Both the position numbers and the translations under genes were made by a program. Below, in pieces: positions 13,469 to 25,995 of a DNA stretch of 64,000 nucleotides (the stretch's first letter is position 1; each line of letters opens with the position of its first letter). Origin of the DNA: Heterocephalus glaber. Taxonomy: Eukaryota; Chordata; Mammalia; Rodentia; Bathyergidae. Under the pieces are notes generated by a model that saw only the letters and a program-made list of their open reading frames with translations, ran no database searches and was not told the DNA's origin. Where the stretch lies: contig NW_004624776.1 of NCBI RefSeq assembly GCF_000247695.1, positions 8,876,177 to 8,940,176 of the forward strand, written 5' to 3'.

Positions 13469-14159
13469 GCCTAGAACCTCCACTGCAAAGCTCTGGCCTC
13501 AGCTCCCTCCTTGCCTGGCTCCTAGGAGACTGGGGCCCTCGCTATACCTGGAGGCTTTGAGCACCTTCATTCTTCTGGCTCCCATCCAGGAAATGCCTGC
13601 CTTCATCTCCCCTGACTAGGTCTTTGGCTCTGCCCTGCAATTCCCCCAGGCCTCCTTTCTATCTCTCATGTTCGTTTTGGACACACTGCAATGTGCATAG
13701 TGTGTTCCCCTGTTTCACAAGTAGCTTTCTTAACCTCAGTTACACTGACACTTTCTCGCTTACAAAGACTTTTTGTACTCTTGGTTAAGGCACTGACTGA
13801 CAGACACATCAAATGTCTAAATTCAGGATGGGAACCACAGTTACCTGAGCAGCTTGTTAATGAGATAATTCTTTAAAAATATTGACAACCCATGTAATTA
13901 AGAGCTGATTATTCACACATCAAACAATTCTTCACTTAGACTGGAGAATTTCCTTAAATAGCAGCTCCCCCTGGCTGTGTATATCTATTTGTGTAGCTCA
14001 TTAGCTATTTGGCAGAGAAATCTCAAAATGCCAGCTAGCAGCCAGGGCAGTAGAATAGAATGAAATGAAGAAACAAAGTGCTTCTAGAATTATGTCATCT
14101 ATTCAAAGAAATTTTCAGAGGATATATTTATTTCAAAAATTGCTTAATATATTTATGCG

Positions 14160-14330
14160 CATCATCTCAATTCATCATTTTTGAACAATTTTGTGAGGTT
14201 GGAAGTCATTTCCTTGTTGGAGAAGTGAGGGAATAGAGGTTCAGAATGAGTTGTCTGTGCTCATTCAGCTAGTCAATGGTTAATTTGGACTGATACCAAT
14301 ATCACCTAAACCTTTGTCTCTGTGCTCCAT
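14160..14330 (+). mobile_element. MIR SINE
   Basis: TTGTGAGGTTGGAAGTCATT, GAAGTGAGGGAATAGAGGTT and CTAGTCAATGGTTAATTTGG correspond to the MIR core and 3' end. Confidence 0.6.
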
Positions 14331-15555
14331 TGCATTTCACTGTGTCTGCTAAGTGGGACGATCATCCTCCTGTCTAATTAAACTTTTCTGTAATTGCATT
14401 ATGCCCTACTGTCTTAGGGGACCTATTAAAAGTCTCCAGAGGACTTTTAGGAGTATTAAAAATAATGGAGTGTTAGACATGCTGAAGTTTGAGGGAAGCT
14501 TTTGCTTTATACCTACTGTATCCAACTGGCCTTTTAATATACAAAGTGGGTGTAATAGTCGTGTAATTTCACAGGTTTGATTTGGGTATGAAATGAGATT
14601 ACAAACCTGTGTTGCTTTAGGAGAGGGCATATAATAGGTGTGTTGTGTCACTGTTAGCCTTTATTATTAATAATATCAGTGGGGCTATGGCTGACTGGAG
14701 ATATACATTTATCCTCACTGGGCCAGACATGGAAATAGGAGGCTAGATGGTGAGAGCTTGCAAACATAGGGAGGAAAATGACTGAGTGGAAAAGCAATGT
14801 ATCCTTCCATGCCTTCCCCTCCTCTAAGTCCCAGCCCTCCCTTCCTCTTTCTCCCCTTTGTTTTCCTGCCCTAGTCATTTTTTCCTTTTACAGTCCAAGC
14901 TGATTGCTGCATTAGGTGGCTAATTGGTCCCTTCTACCTCTTAGAATGCATGATTTTGTTTTTCAGATTATTAGGCATTAAATTAAGAGGTTCATGGCTC
15001 ATTGGCAAGGGAGTGTTGCTGGGAAAGAAGCTGCCATCTCCACTCTAGGAACATTGCCTCTCACTAAAGGCGGCCTCCCACTCCCCAGTGAAGCACTGTG
15101 AGAAGAGGACTTTTTAATAAAATGGCAGTGGAGCTGACTTCCAAGGTCGAGTTACTTCCCTGCTCAGGGCAGCAGCACCTCATTGCACAGTGTGGGTGGG
15201 ATCTCGAGAGCTCCACTTGAAGAGGCTGTCAGGCCCTCAGCATAGGTGGCACCTAGCAATCCCATCTCTTCAGGCTATGCCTTCTCTCCAGCAGTGCTAC
15301 AAGAAAGAAGATTCACTCTTAGAAATAGGAACCCAGATTAGTCTAAGAAATATGTCTTTGTCCACCCTCCATCTTCTAACCCTTTCCTTTTCTTCCTCTG
15401 CTTGCCTGGTAGTTACTCTCTGTTCTGGTTTGGGGACGTCCAGGGTTCTCTAGGGATGTGATAGCAAGGTTTTGCTCATTTGTAGACTTTTTTTTTATAG
15501 ATGTTGTTTTAAAATTTTAGATATTAAAACATTTAATAATTCTGCCAGTTTAAAT

Positions 15556-15757
15556 CCCTGGGATGTTTTGCATTCCAAACACTAAGCTGGCGTTTTTCTA
15601 CCTCCCTATTGTGGATAATTCTTTGAGGGAGAGTTGCCCTGTGCATTGTGAGATGTTTGGCACTATAAGCGACTCTGTCCCTCGAAGTGGCAACCAAAAA
15701 TGTCTTCAGACATTGCCAGATGTCCATTTGGGGGCAAAATCCCAACTGAGAACTGGT
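15556..15757 (-). mobile_element. MER20-like hAT element
   Basis: In reverse orientation it carries GATAATTCTTTG, CCTGTGCATTGTGAGATGTT, GCAACCAAAAATGTCTTCAG and ACATTGCCAGATGTCC, ending GGGGCAAAATC and a terminal GAGAACTGG. This is the order found in MER20. About 25 nt of the consensus centre is missing. The weak match at the low-coordinate end makes that boundary approximate. Confidence 0.7.
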
Positions 15758-16655
15758 ACTTTCCACCCCTGACCCACCCCTTCCCAGTGTCTCCAGCTGT
15801 CCCTTCTTATTTGAACCATATCAGATTCTGCCATTGGTAGGTATGGCCTCCACTGGCCTTTTGCAGTGCACAGCAATAGAGGATCATATAGCATTTTGCT
15901 TCTTGAAGGAGGAATGAATCATCAAATTTTGAGCCAGGGGCTTGGTGCAGAATGGGCTGGATAATTTTAATTATTGAAGGGTTGGGGGTAGGGTAAATAT
16001 CTTGCTATTATTTTCTTGACCATATTTCCTTTAGAGTTTGTCATTTTTACCCACGAATAAGTATTGTAGAACCACAAATGTCTCTATAAGGTAGTGTGAT
16101 CTCTAAAACAGCTTTGACATTTAAATTTTATTGCTGGCTTAGGGAGTGGATAGAAACCGGTATGGGTCCCAAACAAAGGTGAAATTAGGAGTGACGCTGG
16201 GATTAGGAGAGTACCACAAAAATGATAATGTTTGAAGGAATACATATGTTAATTGGCCAGATTCAGTTATTCCATAATGTATATATACTTCAAAATATGT
16301 TGTGTGCAGTAATAACATGTATATTTTATCTGTCAATGTAAAACATGAAATAAAATAATAAAAAGGAGAAGAGGTGAGAACTGACATTCAAGTGGACACT
16401 GAAATTGATTCTGTGAGTTTGCCCTGGAAGCAGGAGTGAAAGGTGCAAAACCTATTGCCATGTAAAAGTACTTTATCACTGGGAAACTGGTGAGCAGGCA
16501 TATGTTGTGCTGTGATAGAACTATGGAAGCCAGGAAGTGTGGGTCAGTCAAAATGTGATAAGTAAGAGTTTTGGTTCTGGTACCATCCAGATCTGTCCTT
16601 TTCAAGTTTATTATTTCAGTTAACAAGATTCTGGATTAATTTAAAATGCAGCATG

Positions 16656-17035
16656 TGTTAGTCAGCTTTCTGTTATGTAACAAAGTACCTGCAGTGACAT
16701 ACTTGTAATGAGAAAAGGTTTGTTTTGACTCACAGTTTTAGGGATTTCAGTCCATGATCAGTTGACCCATTCTTTGTACCTGTAGTGAGGCAGCACATGT
16801 TAGAAGTGTGTGGTGGGACAGAACTGTTCACTTCATGTCTGGGAGGCAAAAGAGAGAAAGGGGCTGAGATTCCACTGTCCCTTCAAGGGAATGACCACCA
16901 ATAGCCTCACGTCCTCTTGTTAGGTCCCACCTCTTAAAGGTTCCAATACCCCCTGAAGGCCACGGGCTGAGAACCTGGGACCCATCCTTTAACAAATGGT
17001 CTTTTGGGGGGACATTTAAGTTTCAAACTATGGCA
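16656..17035 (-). mobile_element. MaLR-like LTR copy (unnamed), reverse orientation
   Basis: Starts TGTTAGTCAGC and ends TATGGCA, so it has the TG...CA ends of an LTR. It shares its whole layout with the repeats at 32399-32753 and 38952-39225 (AGGTTT then CTCACAGTTT, the GTTCACTTCATG box, the CCCACCTC box, the GGGGGACAT box). No clear 5-bp target duplication was seen. It is a non-coding solo LTR; the family name is not certain. Confidence 0.55.
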
Positions 17036-17339
17036 CTGTGTTTGTTTCAAGACTGAAGGCTGAAGAACAAAAGGGATCACTCCCTAGTTCCTGTGGTTCA
17101 GGAAGGGAAGCCTTTTGTCATTGTGAACTCCAGGCACAGCTGCAGGGTGGTCATCCAATGTGGTCATGCAGTATGTTTGGTGCAGGCTAATGACGGGAAA
17201 GACAGAAGCCCCCAGATTGTGGGAGACGCAGGGGACAGTTGTAGATTCTTTGGCGATGCCTCATTTGTCATGATTCTGTGTCCTTGCTTTAGGACATCGG
17301 GGGTGTGCCACCTCCAGGTAGGACCTCACTCATTTCCCA

Positions 17340-17460
17340 GTAATGCAGTGTAAACTCCTCAGAGACAGGGATCTTGGTCCAGGTGGTTCACCACTGCCTC
17401 CTCCGCCTCTACCACTGCACCTGGGACACTCAGTACTTATTTAGGGAATGACAAATAGTG
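17340..17460 (+). mobile_element. L2 LINE 3' end
   Basis: GTAAACTCCTCAGAGACAGG, CACTGCACCTGGGACACTCA and TACTTATTTAGGGAATGACA match the L2 tail. Confidence 0.6.
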
Positions 17461-18154
17461 TCAGAACTCATTCACAGGCCAAGCAGCCAGTAAGTCACCA
17501 GAAAGTTGGGCACCGTGTTTAATAAATTGAAATACATTTTTTCTGGGCCTACCAATGTACTTAACAGAAGATCTGACTCCCTTTGACTTATCAGTTATCA
17601 GCGTAATGTATTTAGTGATGTTTTCAGTTACTTTATATATTTTCCCTGCATGTGCCAGGTGTTCATGGTGAATATAATACAGCCACATGGTGTCAGTCAC
17701 AGGCACACTCAGAGTCCCTTTTGCTCCTGGAAGCACAGCACGGATAGTTTTGGAGTGCTGCTTGCTGTATGTACAAAATTAATGAAATTGAATTCTTTGG
17801 GTATGAGGTGTAGCATTTTTGTTATTCTGCTTTTAACATAGGAATTTTCAAGTCTAGAAAATTAGAATGAATCAGTTGGAACATTCTTGGATTAAAGAAA
17901 AGCAGTCCAAATGAATTTATTCACTATGCATTCCAGTTCCATTAATCCTGATGTGCTCATCCTGGATTAAGGCATAGCATTACCTTTCCTTGACTTAAGT
18001 TTGCATTAACTGCTTCTATGCCATGACAGGAAAATATAACTAAAGCAAGAAGCCCTAATTGCAAGTTGTTAAAGTCATGCCTAACAAATGAAACAGGAGA
18101 GCATTCTTCCTGATGTCCAGTGTACATTGAGCTTGGCTGCATACATTTTATCGG

Positions 18155-19080
18155 GCAACCTTTCAAACTGTTTAGTCTCAGAACCCCCTTTTTTTCTCCA
18201 TTAAAGAGCATGAAGGACCTCAAGGGGCTTTCGCTTATGTGGCTAGCATCTTTCCTTTTTTGCCACTCCAAAATTAAAATTTAGAACAATTTGAAATATT
18301 TGTATATTAGTCCCCCTAAAATTTTTAAAAACCCATATTATGTTAATATAAATAACATTTTCAAGAAAAAGAACAATTTTCCAAGACAAAAATCTAATGA
18401 GAAAGCATGGCATCATTTTATATTATTCATAAATCTCTTTAGCTTAATTTGCTTAATGTTTAGCTATATCTGCTTCTGCATTTAGTCAGTTTTGATGTGT
18501 TGCTTTGCTGAAGAATGTAAAGAAAATGGCCTCCCAGGAATGTCCTTAGAAATGGAGAAATAATTTATTCGCCACCCCACTGCTTTTCTAATATTTCTGA
18601 GGATTGAACCAGGGCTGTAGGAGTGCTCTACTGCACCCCAGCTCATAGGAGCCTTTTTAGATAATCGTAGATACTCTTTTTTGATACTATACCAAATTTC
18701 AAGGGCAGTAGTTGGTTCCTCTATGGAATTTGAAACCAGATCAATTACGTTTTTGTACACATAGGTATTTTTTATACTTTGAATCAATCTTTCACCCAGG
18801 CACAGTTCCTTTGTACTAAATTGTTTTCTTAAATTACATAGGTCTTCCAAATGTTGGCACATTTCAGCATGTATTTTTTAAAATATCACTAATATCATCT
18901 CTAGTGTCATCAGAAAAACTCAGATTTTTAAAGCTGTTCAAATCCCCTTGACAGACACAAATTTTCCACAATTCTGGCATTTATTTTTCTTTTAAACTCA
19001 CATTTTATTTTTTGGCAACAAATGTCAGCTGTTCCTTTTTATTCCATTGTTATCTATGTTATCCATAGTTCCATAGTTAC
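18155..19080 (-). mobile_element. Charlie/MER1-like hAT transposon remnant with transposase relic
   Basis: The low-coordinate end resembles the MER1/Charlie3 terminus (CTTTTTAGTCTCAG-type sequence, then the GGGGCTTTCGCTTATGTGG region). On the minus strand, 18482-18862 still reads as a transposase fragment with ENLCNL-like and EIWYSIKKEYLRLSKKA segments. The latter is the run-up to the hAT dimerisation domain (compare the domesticated ZBED5 and GTF2IRD2 proteins). An ID SINE (about 18595-18646) interrupts it right after LSKKA. Frame breaks make it non-functional. Family assignment is from memory. Confidence 0.65.
18595..18646 (-). mobile_element. ID SINE fragment nested in the hAT relic
   Basis: TTTCTGAGGATTGAACCAGG and GAGTGCTCTACTGCACC resemble a shortened ID. 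It breaks the transposase reading directly after the LSKKA motif, so it inserted after the transposon did. Confidence 0.55.
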
Positions 19081-19789
19081 CTGCTTGAAAGACAGATCCC
19101 CATCATGGCTTTTGGGTTTCCCTCCCCAAGCTCAGGTGCGCAAAGGATTTTTATTGTGAGGAATATGCGAGATAATGCACAGGGAAATCCCCATCCGGGT
19201 GGTGGTGGGAGGGGCTGTTCCATCTCAGAGCTCTTCTCCCTTTGTTCTCTTCTTCTTTCCTTGAAATGGAATGAGACCTTGACCAGGGGCCAGCATCTGC
19301 ATGACCCTTTTAGGTGGTTATGCTACTTTTCTGATAGTTTCTCAAGTCCATTCACTAGAGCTTAGGACAGGAGGGGATGCTTACAGATTCTTCTGTAGAA
19401 AGTAGAATACAAAAGGGTGGGTAGTTTAAGGACCAGTAAAAGAACATTCGGGAAGAGAGGTAGCTCTTTTGAATGCTTTTACCCTGGGAGGCAGATCTGT
19501 TACAGGTGCTCTAGAGGAGAATTCTGGTCCCTGCCTTTCCCTGCCCCACAGGCCGTCGGTATTCCTTGGCTTTTGGTTTCCTTATGCTGAGTCTCTCTCA
19601 GGGCACTTCCCTCTGTCACTGGCTCTTCTGCTCCCTCTCCCCTCCTTCAGGAACCCTGTGATGATACTAGCACATCCTGGAAAATGTCTCTTCCTCCAGG
19701 CCAACTGCCAAGTACCTCATCCCCTCTGGAGCCTAAATATGTTCTGGGGCCCGGCGTATGCACAGGACGTGCACCTCTTTGGGGGCCTC

Positions 19790-19915
19790 TACATCTTTAT
19801 AGTCAGTTTCCACTGTCTGGAACATTTCTTCCTACCTTCTTCTGTGTTTGGTAAACTTGTCCTTTGAACATCACCTCGTTGCAGAAGCTGTCCCTGGGTC
19901 TCCTGATACTTTCTA
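19790..19915 (+). mobile_element. L2 LINE fragment
   Basis: CACTGTCTGGAACATTTCTT, then ACTTGTCCTTTGAACATCAC and GCAGAAGCTGTCCCTGGG follow the L2 order. Confidence 0.5.
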
Positions 19916-21546
19916 ATCTACCTAGGCTGAGGCTGGCATGTGAATCCCGCATGGGCACGCACACCACAGTAGGCACCTGGAGTTCTGTTTCCCCGTTGGA
20001 CTGTGAACCTAACCTCATTAGCCTTCGTCCCTCAGTGCTCTAATGGCACAAGATAGCTCATCAAGAAATGGCACTGGATTGACGTTTATGGACAATTGAT
20101 CATGGGCTGTGTTTACATACCATTGAAAGAATGAATGCTCAGTTTCTTTGGTATGATAATGGCATCACAGTTATGCAGGCTGGTAACATTTTTAGGAGGT
20201 AATGAAATACTTAGAGGTCATATGTCATAATAGCTATAGCTCACTGACCACATGGTTCATGCAGAAAGTGTGTATCTAAAAGAAAGATAAAACAATTATG
20301 GAAAAATGTTAAATATTTATACATATAGATGAAGAATTTCATTCAACTTTTCTGTAGATTGGGCATTTTTCAAAACAGAAAGTGGAGAGGAATGAAATAT
20401 CAATGTAGAAGAGTGTCCAAAAGGTGTTGGTGATAAGGAAACAGGATTCCCATTGTTGGGATTCTGGTTGGCTGCTGTTAAAGAGCAACTCTAGTTGTTG
20501 ATTAGCATCGTTATATGTGTTTTTGGTGTAGTGAAAATCTTCTCTGGGTTCACACTAGGTGCAAATTGTACTCAGCTTAATTAAACCTCTTCCAGCTCCT
20601 GGGTGAGTGCGGGAGTCTGCAAGTCTTAATGGAAATGTTTTGAGAGCAAGGGGCTTTCAGTACCATGCATCTGGTAGGATCCTTCCAGTATCCTCTCATA
20701 AGAACTTGTACCGGTCACTTTCCAGGCCTATTTCCATCCCATTCCTGCTGGGGCTGCAGGCCACTCTCCAGGAACCAAGTTCTGTTTTTAGTCATCAGAC
20801 TGCTGGTATTGAGGTCAGCTGATTCGTCAGCTGATACCTTTGGGAGACTATCACCACATGCTATTTGATTGAAGAAACAGTACAAGATTTTCTGCCCCTG
20901 CTGACCTTGCATCTCAACACCAGTATCAGGAGAGGATGTGCTGCCCTTTCTTGATCCATAGCAGAAGCCTCGAGCTTATGCATATCCACCTCTGTTCCAT
21001 AAATTGTGGAAGTAGCCTATGTAACACTTCCATGTCAGCCTCTTCTACACAGGAGACTCCATTCAACAAGGTGAAATGGTGGAATCTCTGGCTGGGAGAT
21101 TATCTAGGCTGGTTTCTCATCTTCTCTCTCATGGCTCCCCTCATGCCTGGTCAGTGGGACCCTATCATGTCCCCTGTCTTCTCTTGGCTTTATAGTTGGG
21201 GTCCCCTGCCTGCCATGTTGTTAAGCTGAATCACTCCTTCCACTGCCAGCCCATACTTGGAGGTTCTGGGACCAAAATAAAATGCCTCTGACAGTTCTTC
21301 CTTGCCTTCCAGGAGCCTGAAGCCTCCATTGGAGCCCTCTCAAGACATCTTGGCCCCCAGGCCTGGGAGATCTTCTGCAAGAAGGTGTTGTTGAGTTCTC
21401 ACGTCCTAGTCCGGGTACAGCCTGCCTGTCAGTACCCCAGCAGGTACTAAAATATGTTATTCATTTTAACCTGAAGTTAACTGACAAGAGTGGCCTTACA
21501 TCCTTTCCCCCACCCTCTTTCTTTTCCTTTCCTGTCCTTTCCTTCC

Positions 21547-21618
21547 AATGCTGGGGATGGAATCCTGGGCCTCAGACATGCTAGGCAAGGGCTCACAAAC
21601 TGGGCCACACCCCCAGCT
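21547..21618 (-). mobile_element. ID SINE
   Basis: ATGCTGGGGATGGAATCCTG, then ATGCTAGGCAAGGGCTC and CCACACCCCCAGC, reverse orientation. Confidence 0.75.
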
Positions 21619-22435
21619 CCGACTTCATCGAAGTTCTCAGTGGCAATCTTTTTTCAGACTCATCAAGCCCATTCATTCTCTTGGACTTATCAAAAAACAG
21701 GGTTGCCTTTCATCAGTGTATCTTACATCCTTCCATTTCCTTCACACAAAACTCTTTATATTCTGTGGCTGGCACGGCTTTTTCCCTGAGGCCTGGTCAC
21801 CACTTCATGCTGTGGGGACAGGGTCAGCTTGAAGCTGTCCCCACTCATCCCTGAGCAGGTGCTTGGGCAGTGCTATGTCATTCTGCTCTGAGCCTTTAGC
21901 TCTTCTGTGAGGCACAGTGTCAGGGGTGCATAGTGCTGCCTATGACTCCCAGAGTCTTTGTTCCTCGGGGTCAAGGGCTGGCTCCTGTTTCCTTCCTGCT
22001 GTAGAACTTGTTGTCTCGTTCCTATTCCTCTCACTCTTCTCTTTGACTTTCACCCTTTCACTTGAACATTTTACGGTGCCTTATTCTTGAGTTTTGGGGC
22101 TGTAACATTCTGCTTTAGGTCATTATGTTTCAACCTTTGGAGCGTGAGGCTCTGAGGTCAAGGTTGGCCAGGGAGACTGTATCCCTCCTCCAAATAAGAG
22201 CAGCTCTGCTTTTACCTGATTTTTATAGTTGGGCTTGGCATAAGGTGTAGAAAAAAGAATTTCACTGTAAAAATACTTTTTAAAACTATTGCTCTAGTTA
22301 TTTTTCACTAAACTAAAAAGGTTTACTGAGTATGGAGATGTCACCATTGTTGCTGTTCTATTCACCAGAAAATATAGGGGTAATTTTTCTTCATTTTGGA
22401 GAGAAAGAGCCTTGGAGTGGTGGGAGGAGTAAATG

Positions 22436-22438
<3 letters not shown>

Positions 22439-22486
<48 letters not shown>
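22439..22486. repeat. (GA)24 microsatellite
   Basis: Twenty-four uninterrupted GA units. The Ser-Leu reading on the minus strand here is a product of the repeat. Confidence 0.97.
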
Positions 22487-22492
<6 letters not shown>

Positions 22493-23399
22493 AATGAGCC
22501 CCACCTGACCATTCTCCTCTCTCGAATTCTGACAGTCATTTGTGTCCGTCTGTCTCTTTAATTCTGAGTGTAGCTGTATTAAGAAGCACACATAATCAGG
22601 CTCAGCAGCCCACTCCAAGTCCTTAATCAGAAGGACTTTGTGGGGGATATAGCCAGTGACCTCTGCTACACGTGAGCAACTTTGAGCAGGCTGCCTTGAA
22701 GTGAGAATTAAGAAGGAAGGAAGAAGCCCCCTCCTGTATAAGCTGCAGGTTCCTTTGGAGGATTAAGCTGTACTTAAGCATCTTGTTTATGAGGCTGTTG
22801 CAACCTGGTAAATGTCAGAGACAAAGGTGCAGAATTTCCTGGTATGTTTTCCTGAAGATAGGAGATAAATTAGATCCTCACCAGTGGGGAGGTGGGAGGA
22901 TGGTCTGCCTAGGCCAGAGCCACTGTGTGCTGGGCCATGTGGGGCTCCAGAATCCTTTTCTTTCCTTCTCACTTCAGGTGCTTATTTAGTAAAATTGCTT
23001 AGAGTGTGTTCATTCTGGGTGATTTTTCCTGCTGTAACAGTCACATGTGTTTCTGCTGTCTTAACAGACTATTTGAGAGCATCCTCTTCATTACCTAATA
23101 TGGGGGCTGAGTCCAATGGAAAAGCCTGAGTCAGATGCTTCTGTTCCTCCAGTTGGGCGGTGTTGTGCCAAGGGTGTAAGGGAAGCCCTTGGGTGGTCCT
23201 CAGGCAGATCCTGATTGGTGCCTGAATGCGGGCATGCACAGCCTGCTCATTGGGGTAGTTCAGCACCATGACCTTCATCCTGTATTGGGAGAAAAGGTAC
23301 AGAGCAAGTGCCAGACGGCAGAGTAAATGGTGCATCTCCAGGAGGCCTTATACTCCCGGCCATGCTTGTTTACAGTCCCTGTTTTGTCATGTCCGGTCT

Positions 23400-23640
23400 T
23401 TTGCCTTGAGGGCAGAGAGCTTCTCTGTTCTGTCCACTGCTCCTTCCTCAGCACCTAGAAGGAGGGAGAGCGTGTAGTTTGTGCAAAATAAACACAAGTT
23501 GTGTGGATAGATGATTGGAATAATTACTTGTTTTCTTCTTTCTTTCCAGACTCCAAGCACTGTGAGGGCAGGGACAACATGTGGCTCATTTTCTGTGGCT
23601 CCTGTGAGCCTAGAACAGTCACCCAGGGTAGAGATAGTTT
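23400..23640 (+). mobile_element. Two L2 LINE 3' tails in tandem
   Basis: The first tail (23400-23520) has TTGCCTTGAGGGCAGAGAGC and CAGCACCTAGAAGG. The second (23545-23640) has CACTGTGAGGGCAGGGACAA and GTGAGCCTAGAACAGTC. Both are separate copies of the same end. Confidence 0.5.
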
Positions 23641-23885
23641 TTGGTTTTTTTTTTAAAGGAAACAGCCATTTGATGTATGACATTTTCCCAGAAGGAAGAA
23701 ATTATTTTCAAGTCCTTTAACCTTAACCAAGAAAAGATAATTTTAAATGAAGTAAGGATTGTAGCCACCTTCGAAGGAGAAGCCCTGAAAGAAAGTTTGG
23801 GACTCTGGTTTTTAGCTCCATGATTGTTTAGCAAGAGAAAAAATTCAAACTCACTTATTGTTGCCTATGAGTGTTTGGACCATGC

Positions 23886-24230
23886 GTTAAGTCATCCATT
23901 GCTATGGCTTAAAACAACCCACATCTCACAGTTCCTGTGGGTCAGGAGTCAGCACAGCTTAGCTAGATTTTGTTTTGGGCCCATGAGGCTGTAGCTAAGG
24001 TGACGATCAGGGCTTAGTTCTTATGTGGAGCCTCAAGTGGAGAGTAACCCACTTCCAAGCTCCCTCGCGGGGTTGGCCAAACCCATTTCTTCGTGGTATA
24101 GGACCAAGGCTGGCCAGGCTGACCTGGAGGCCACCCCCAGCTCACAGAGGCCTCCTGCAGCCTGTCCCTTGAGGGCCTTCTCAGCTTGTCTACTTGCTTC
24201 ATCAGGCCAGGATGTGGGGGCTGCCAGTGC
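23886..24230 (-). mobile_element. MLT1 (MaLR) LTR fragment
   Basis: Contains CTTAAAACAACCCACATCTC, ACAGTTCCTGTGGGTCAGGA and AGCACAGCTTAGCT, all characteristic of MLT1 LTRs read in reverse. The right boundary is uncertain because the similarity fades after about 24110. Confidence 0.6.
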
Positions 24231-24824
24231 ATTGGAGCCCTGTGTAAGGCTGCCTAACAGTGAGAGCCACGTCCTGTCACCTTTGCCATAGTCTCTGGGT
24301 CCAAGGCAAGCTGCAGCCCCCACCCACACAGGGATCCCAGGAGATGGGGTTCTTAGGCCACCTCAGTGGCTGCCCAGTGCAGAACATCTTTCCTAGTCTC
24401 TTAAGAGGGCAGATTGAAAAGCAGTTCCCATCTGAGGTCTGTTTATTATTCTGATCTGTTTTTCTACAATGGGCCCGATTTTGTATCTCTTAAAGGACAC
24501 AGCTCTACAGGTCCGTTTCTTCTCTAGCCATCATAGATGTCCCTGTGCTCACTGAGCCACTGGCTGCTACCAGGCTGTTTCCAGATACTCAGTTACACGT
24601 AAGGAGCAGGGTGGGTTACATTACTCTTTGCCAGCTGCCTTAGGATCCAGCTGTAGTTTTGTTTCATTGTGTAGCAAAATGTAGTTCTGAGTCTTAAATG
24701 ACTTTCTCATTGATGAACTTATAGCAGGCGAGATATCCTCAAAGTAGGTTTTGCTGTGGCAGTGGGGACTCTAGAAGGCATGAATTGATGCCTGTTTTCA
24801 ACCTTTAGGAATTCAATAAAGGAA

Positions 24825-25026
24825 GCCAGGTGTTCAAGCCTGTAATTCAGCTACTCAATAGGATCACAAGTTTGAGGCCAGCTGGGGTAACTTAGAGGAA
24901 CTCCACCTCAAAATAAAATTTAGAACAGAAAAGGCTGGGGACATAGCTCAGTGGATGTGCCTAGGGGATGTGCCTAGCATGAGTGAGGGCCTGGGTTCAA
25001 CTCCCACTACCTTGAAAAAAAGAAAA
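24825..25026 (+). mobile_element. B1-dID composite SINE
   Basis: A 7SL-derived B1 half (GCCAGGTGTTCAAGCCTGTA, ATCACAAGTTTGAGGCCAGC) joined by an A-rich linker to an ID half from 24933 (GGCTGGGGACATAGCTCAGT, GGGCCTGGGTTCAACTCCC). The ID half carries a small internal duplication (GATGTGCCTAG twice). This composite is a marker of certain non-murid rodents. Confidence 0.8.
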
Positions 25027-25038
25027 GGATTTATTAAG

Positions 25039-25131
25039 TGGGCTAGGGATGTAATGTTAATGGTGGAGTGTGTGCCTACCATGCCTGAGGCCCTGGGTTT
25101 GATTCCCTTCAAAACAAACAAACAAACAAAC
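25039..25131 (+). mobile_element. ID SINE with AAAC-repeat tail
   Basis: GGGCTAGGGATGTAATG, GCCTGAGGCCCTGGGTTTGA and a tail of CAAA repeats. It follows the B1-dID directly. Confidence 0.7.
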
Positions 25132-25763
25132 AGCAAAGTGCCCTACAAAACAATAGAAGTAATCTGTGCACTCTCCTCATTCTCAGAATGGAGTCTAATT
25201 GTAAAGCAGTAACAAAAAAGGGAGATTTTAATTATTCATGTATTTAATGGATTGGGGAGTTGAACATTGGTGTATGGAACGGCTCTGGAGTCAAGTTTGG
25301 GTAGGTTCTGGAGTGACATCTGTGGTTATGGTGTTGCACAGAGCCTTCTGTTAAATCAAAGCAGATACCACAGCTGTGCTGTATGATAAAGTGTGGTTGA
25401 TCACATGACATCCTGAAAGAGTTCTTCACACTTCACACTGCCCAGTGCTCTCTTGGGTAATAAGAGCTGTGTCGTATTCAGTAGCATCCTGGCTTGTCTT
25501 GCCCATCTCTGGGTCTACCTGCTCCTCTGGTGTCTTCTGGTCTTTCATCAGTCTGTCAAACATTCTGATACTCAAAGTCCTTCATGTAATTGACCATTTA
25601 CTTCCCAATTCTTTGAAAGAATTTCAAGCCAGTCGAATCACATCTTTCTCTGAATTTGAGGCTATTCTGTTTCTGGTTTCTATGATGCCTGCTCTACATA
25701 CATTACACAAAGAGGAAACCTCCTGGCTAGAATAGATAGAGCAGGCAGTTGTTGAAGATTAAA

Positions 25764-25800
25764 GCCAGGCAAGGTGGTGGCCTGTGCCAGCAGGCTGTGA
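25764..25800 (+). mobile_element. B1 fragment
   Basis: GCCAGGCAAGGTGGTGGCCT is the first segment of a B1/7SL SINE. Only about 35 nt can be recognised. Confidence 0.4.
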
Positions 25801-25960
25801 CACTTTCAGATTGTAAATGCTTTTCTTCTGTAGTGAGTGTCTGAGATTTTGGCTGCCAGTGAAGTATGGTTGTGAATAGGGCAAGAATATCTACCATAAA
25901 ATGTGGCATTTCCTGCTTGGGAGTTATTTAGTGAGGAGATAATTCCCATGGTAACCAGAG

Positions 25961-25995
25961 GTGTGTGTGTGTGTGTGTGTGCGTGTGTGTGTGTT
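25961..25995. repeat. (GT)n microsatellite
   Basis: Ten GT units, one GC interruption, then six more GT units. Confidence 0.95.

Noticed and set aside
22294..22618. Two overlapping minus-strand frames rich in Ser-Leu
   Set aside because: Produced by the (GA)24 microsatellite.
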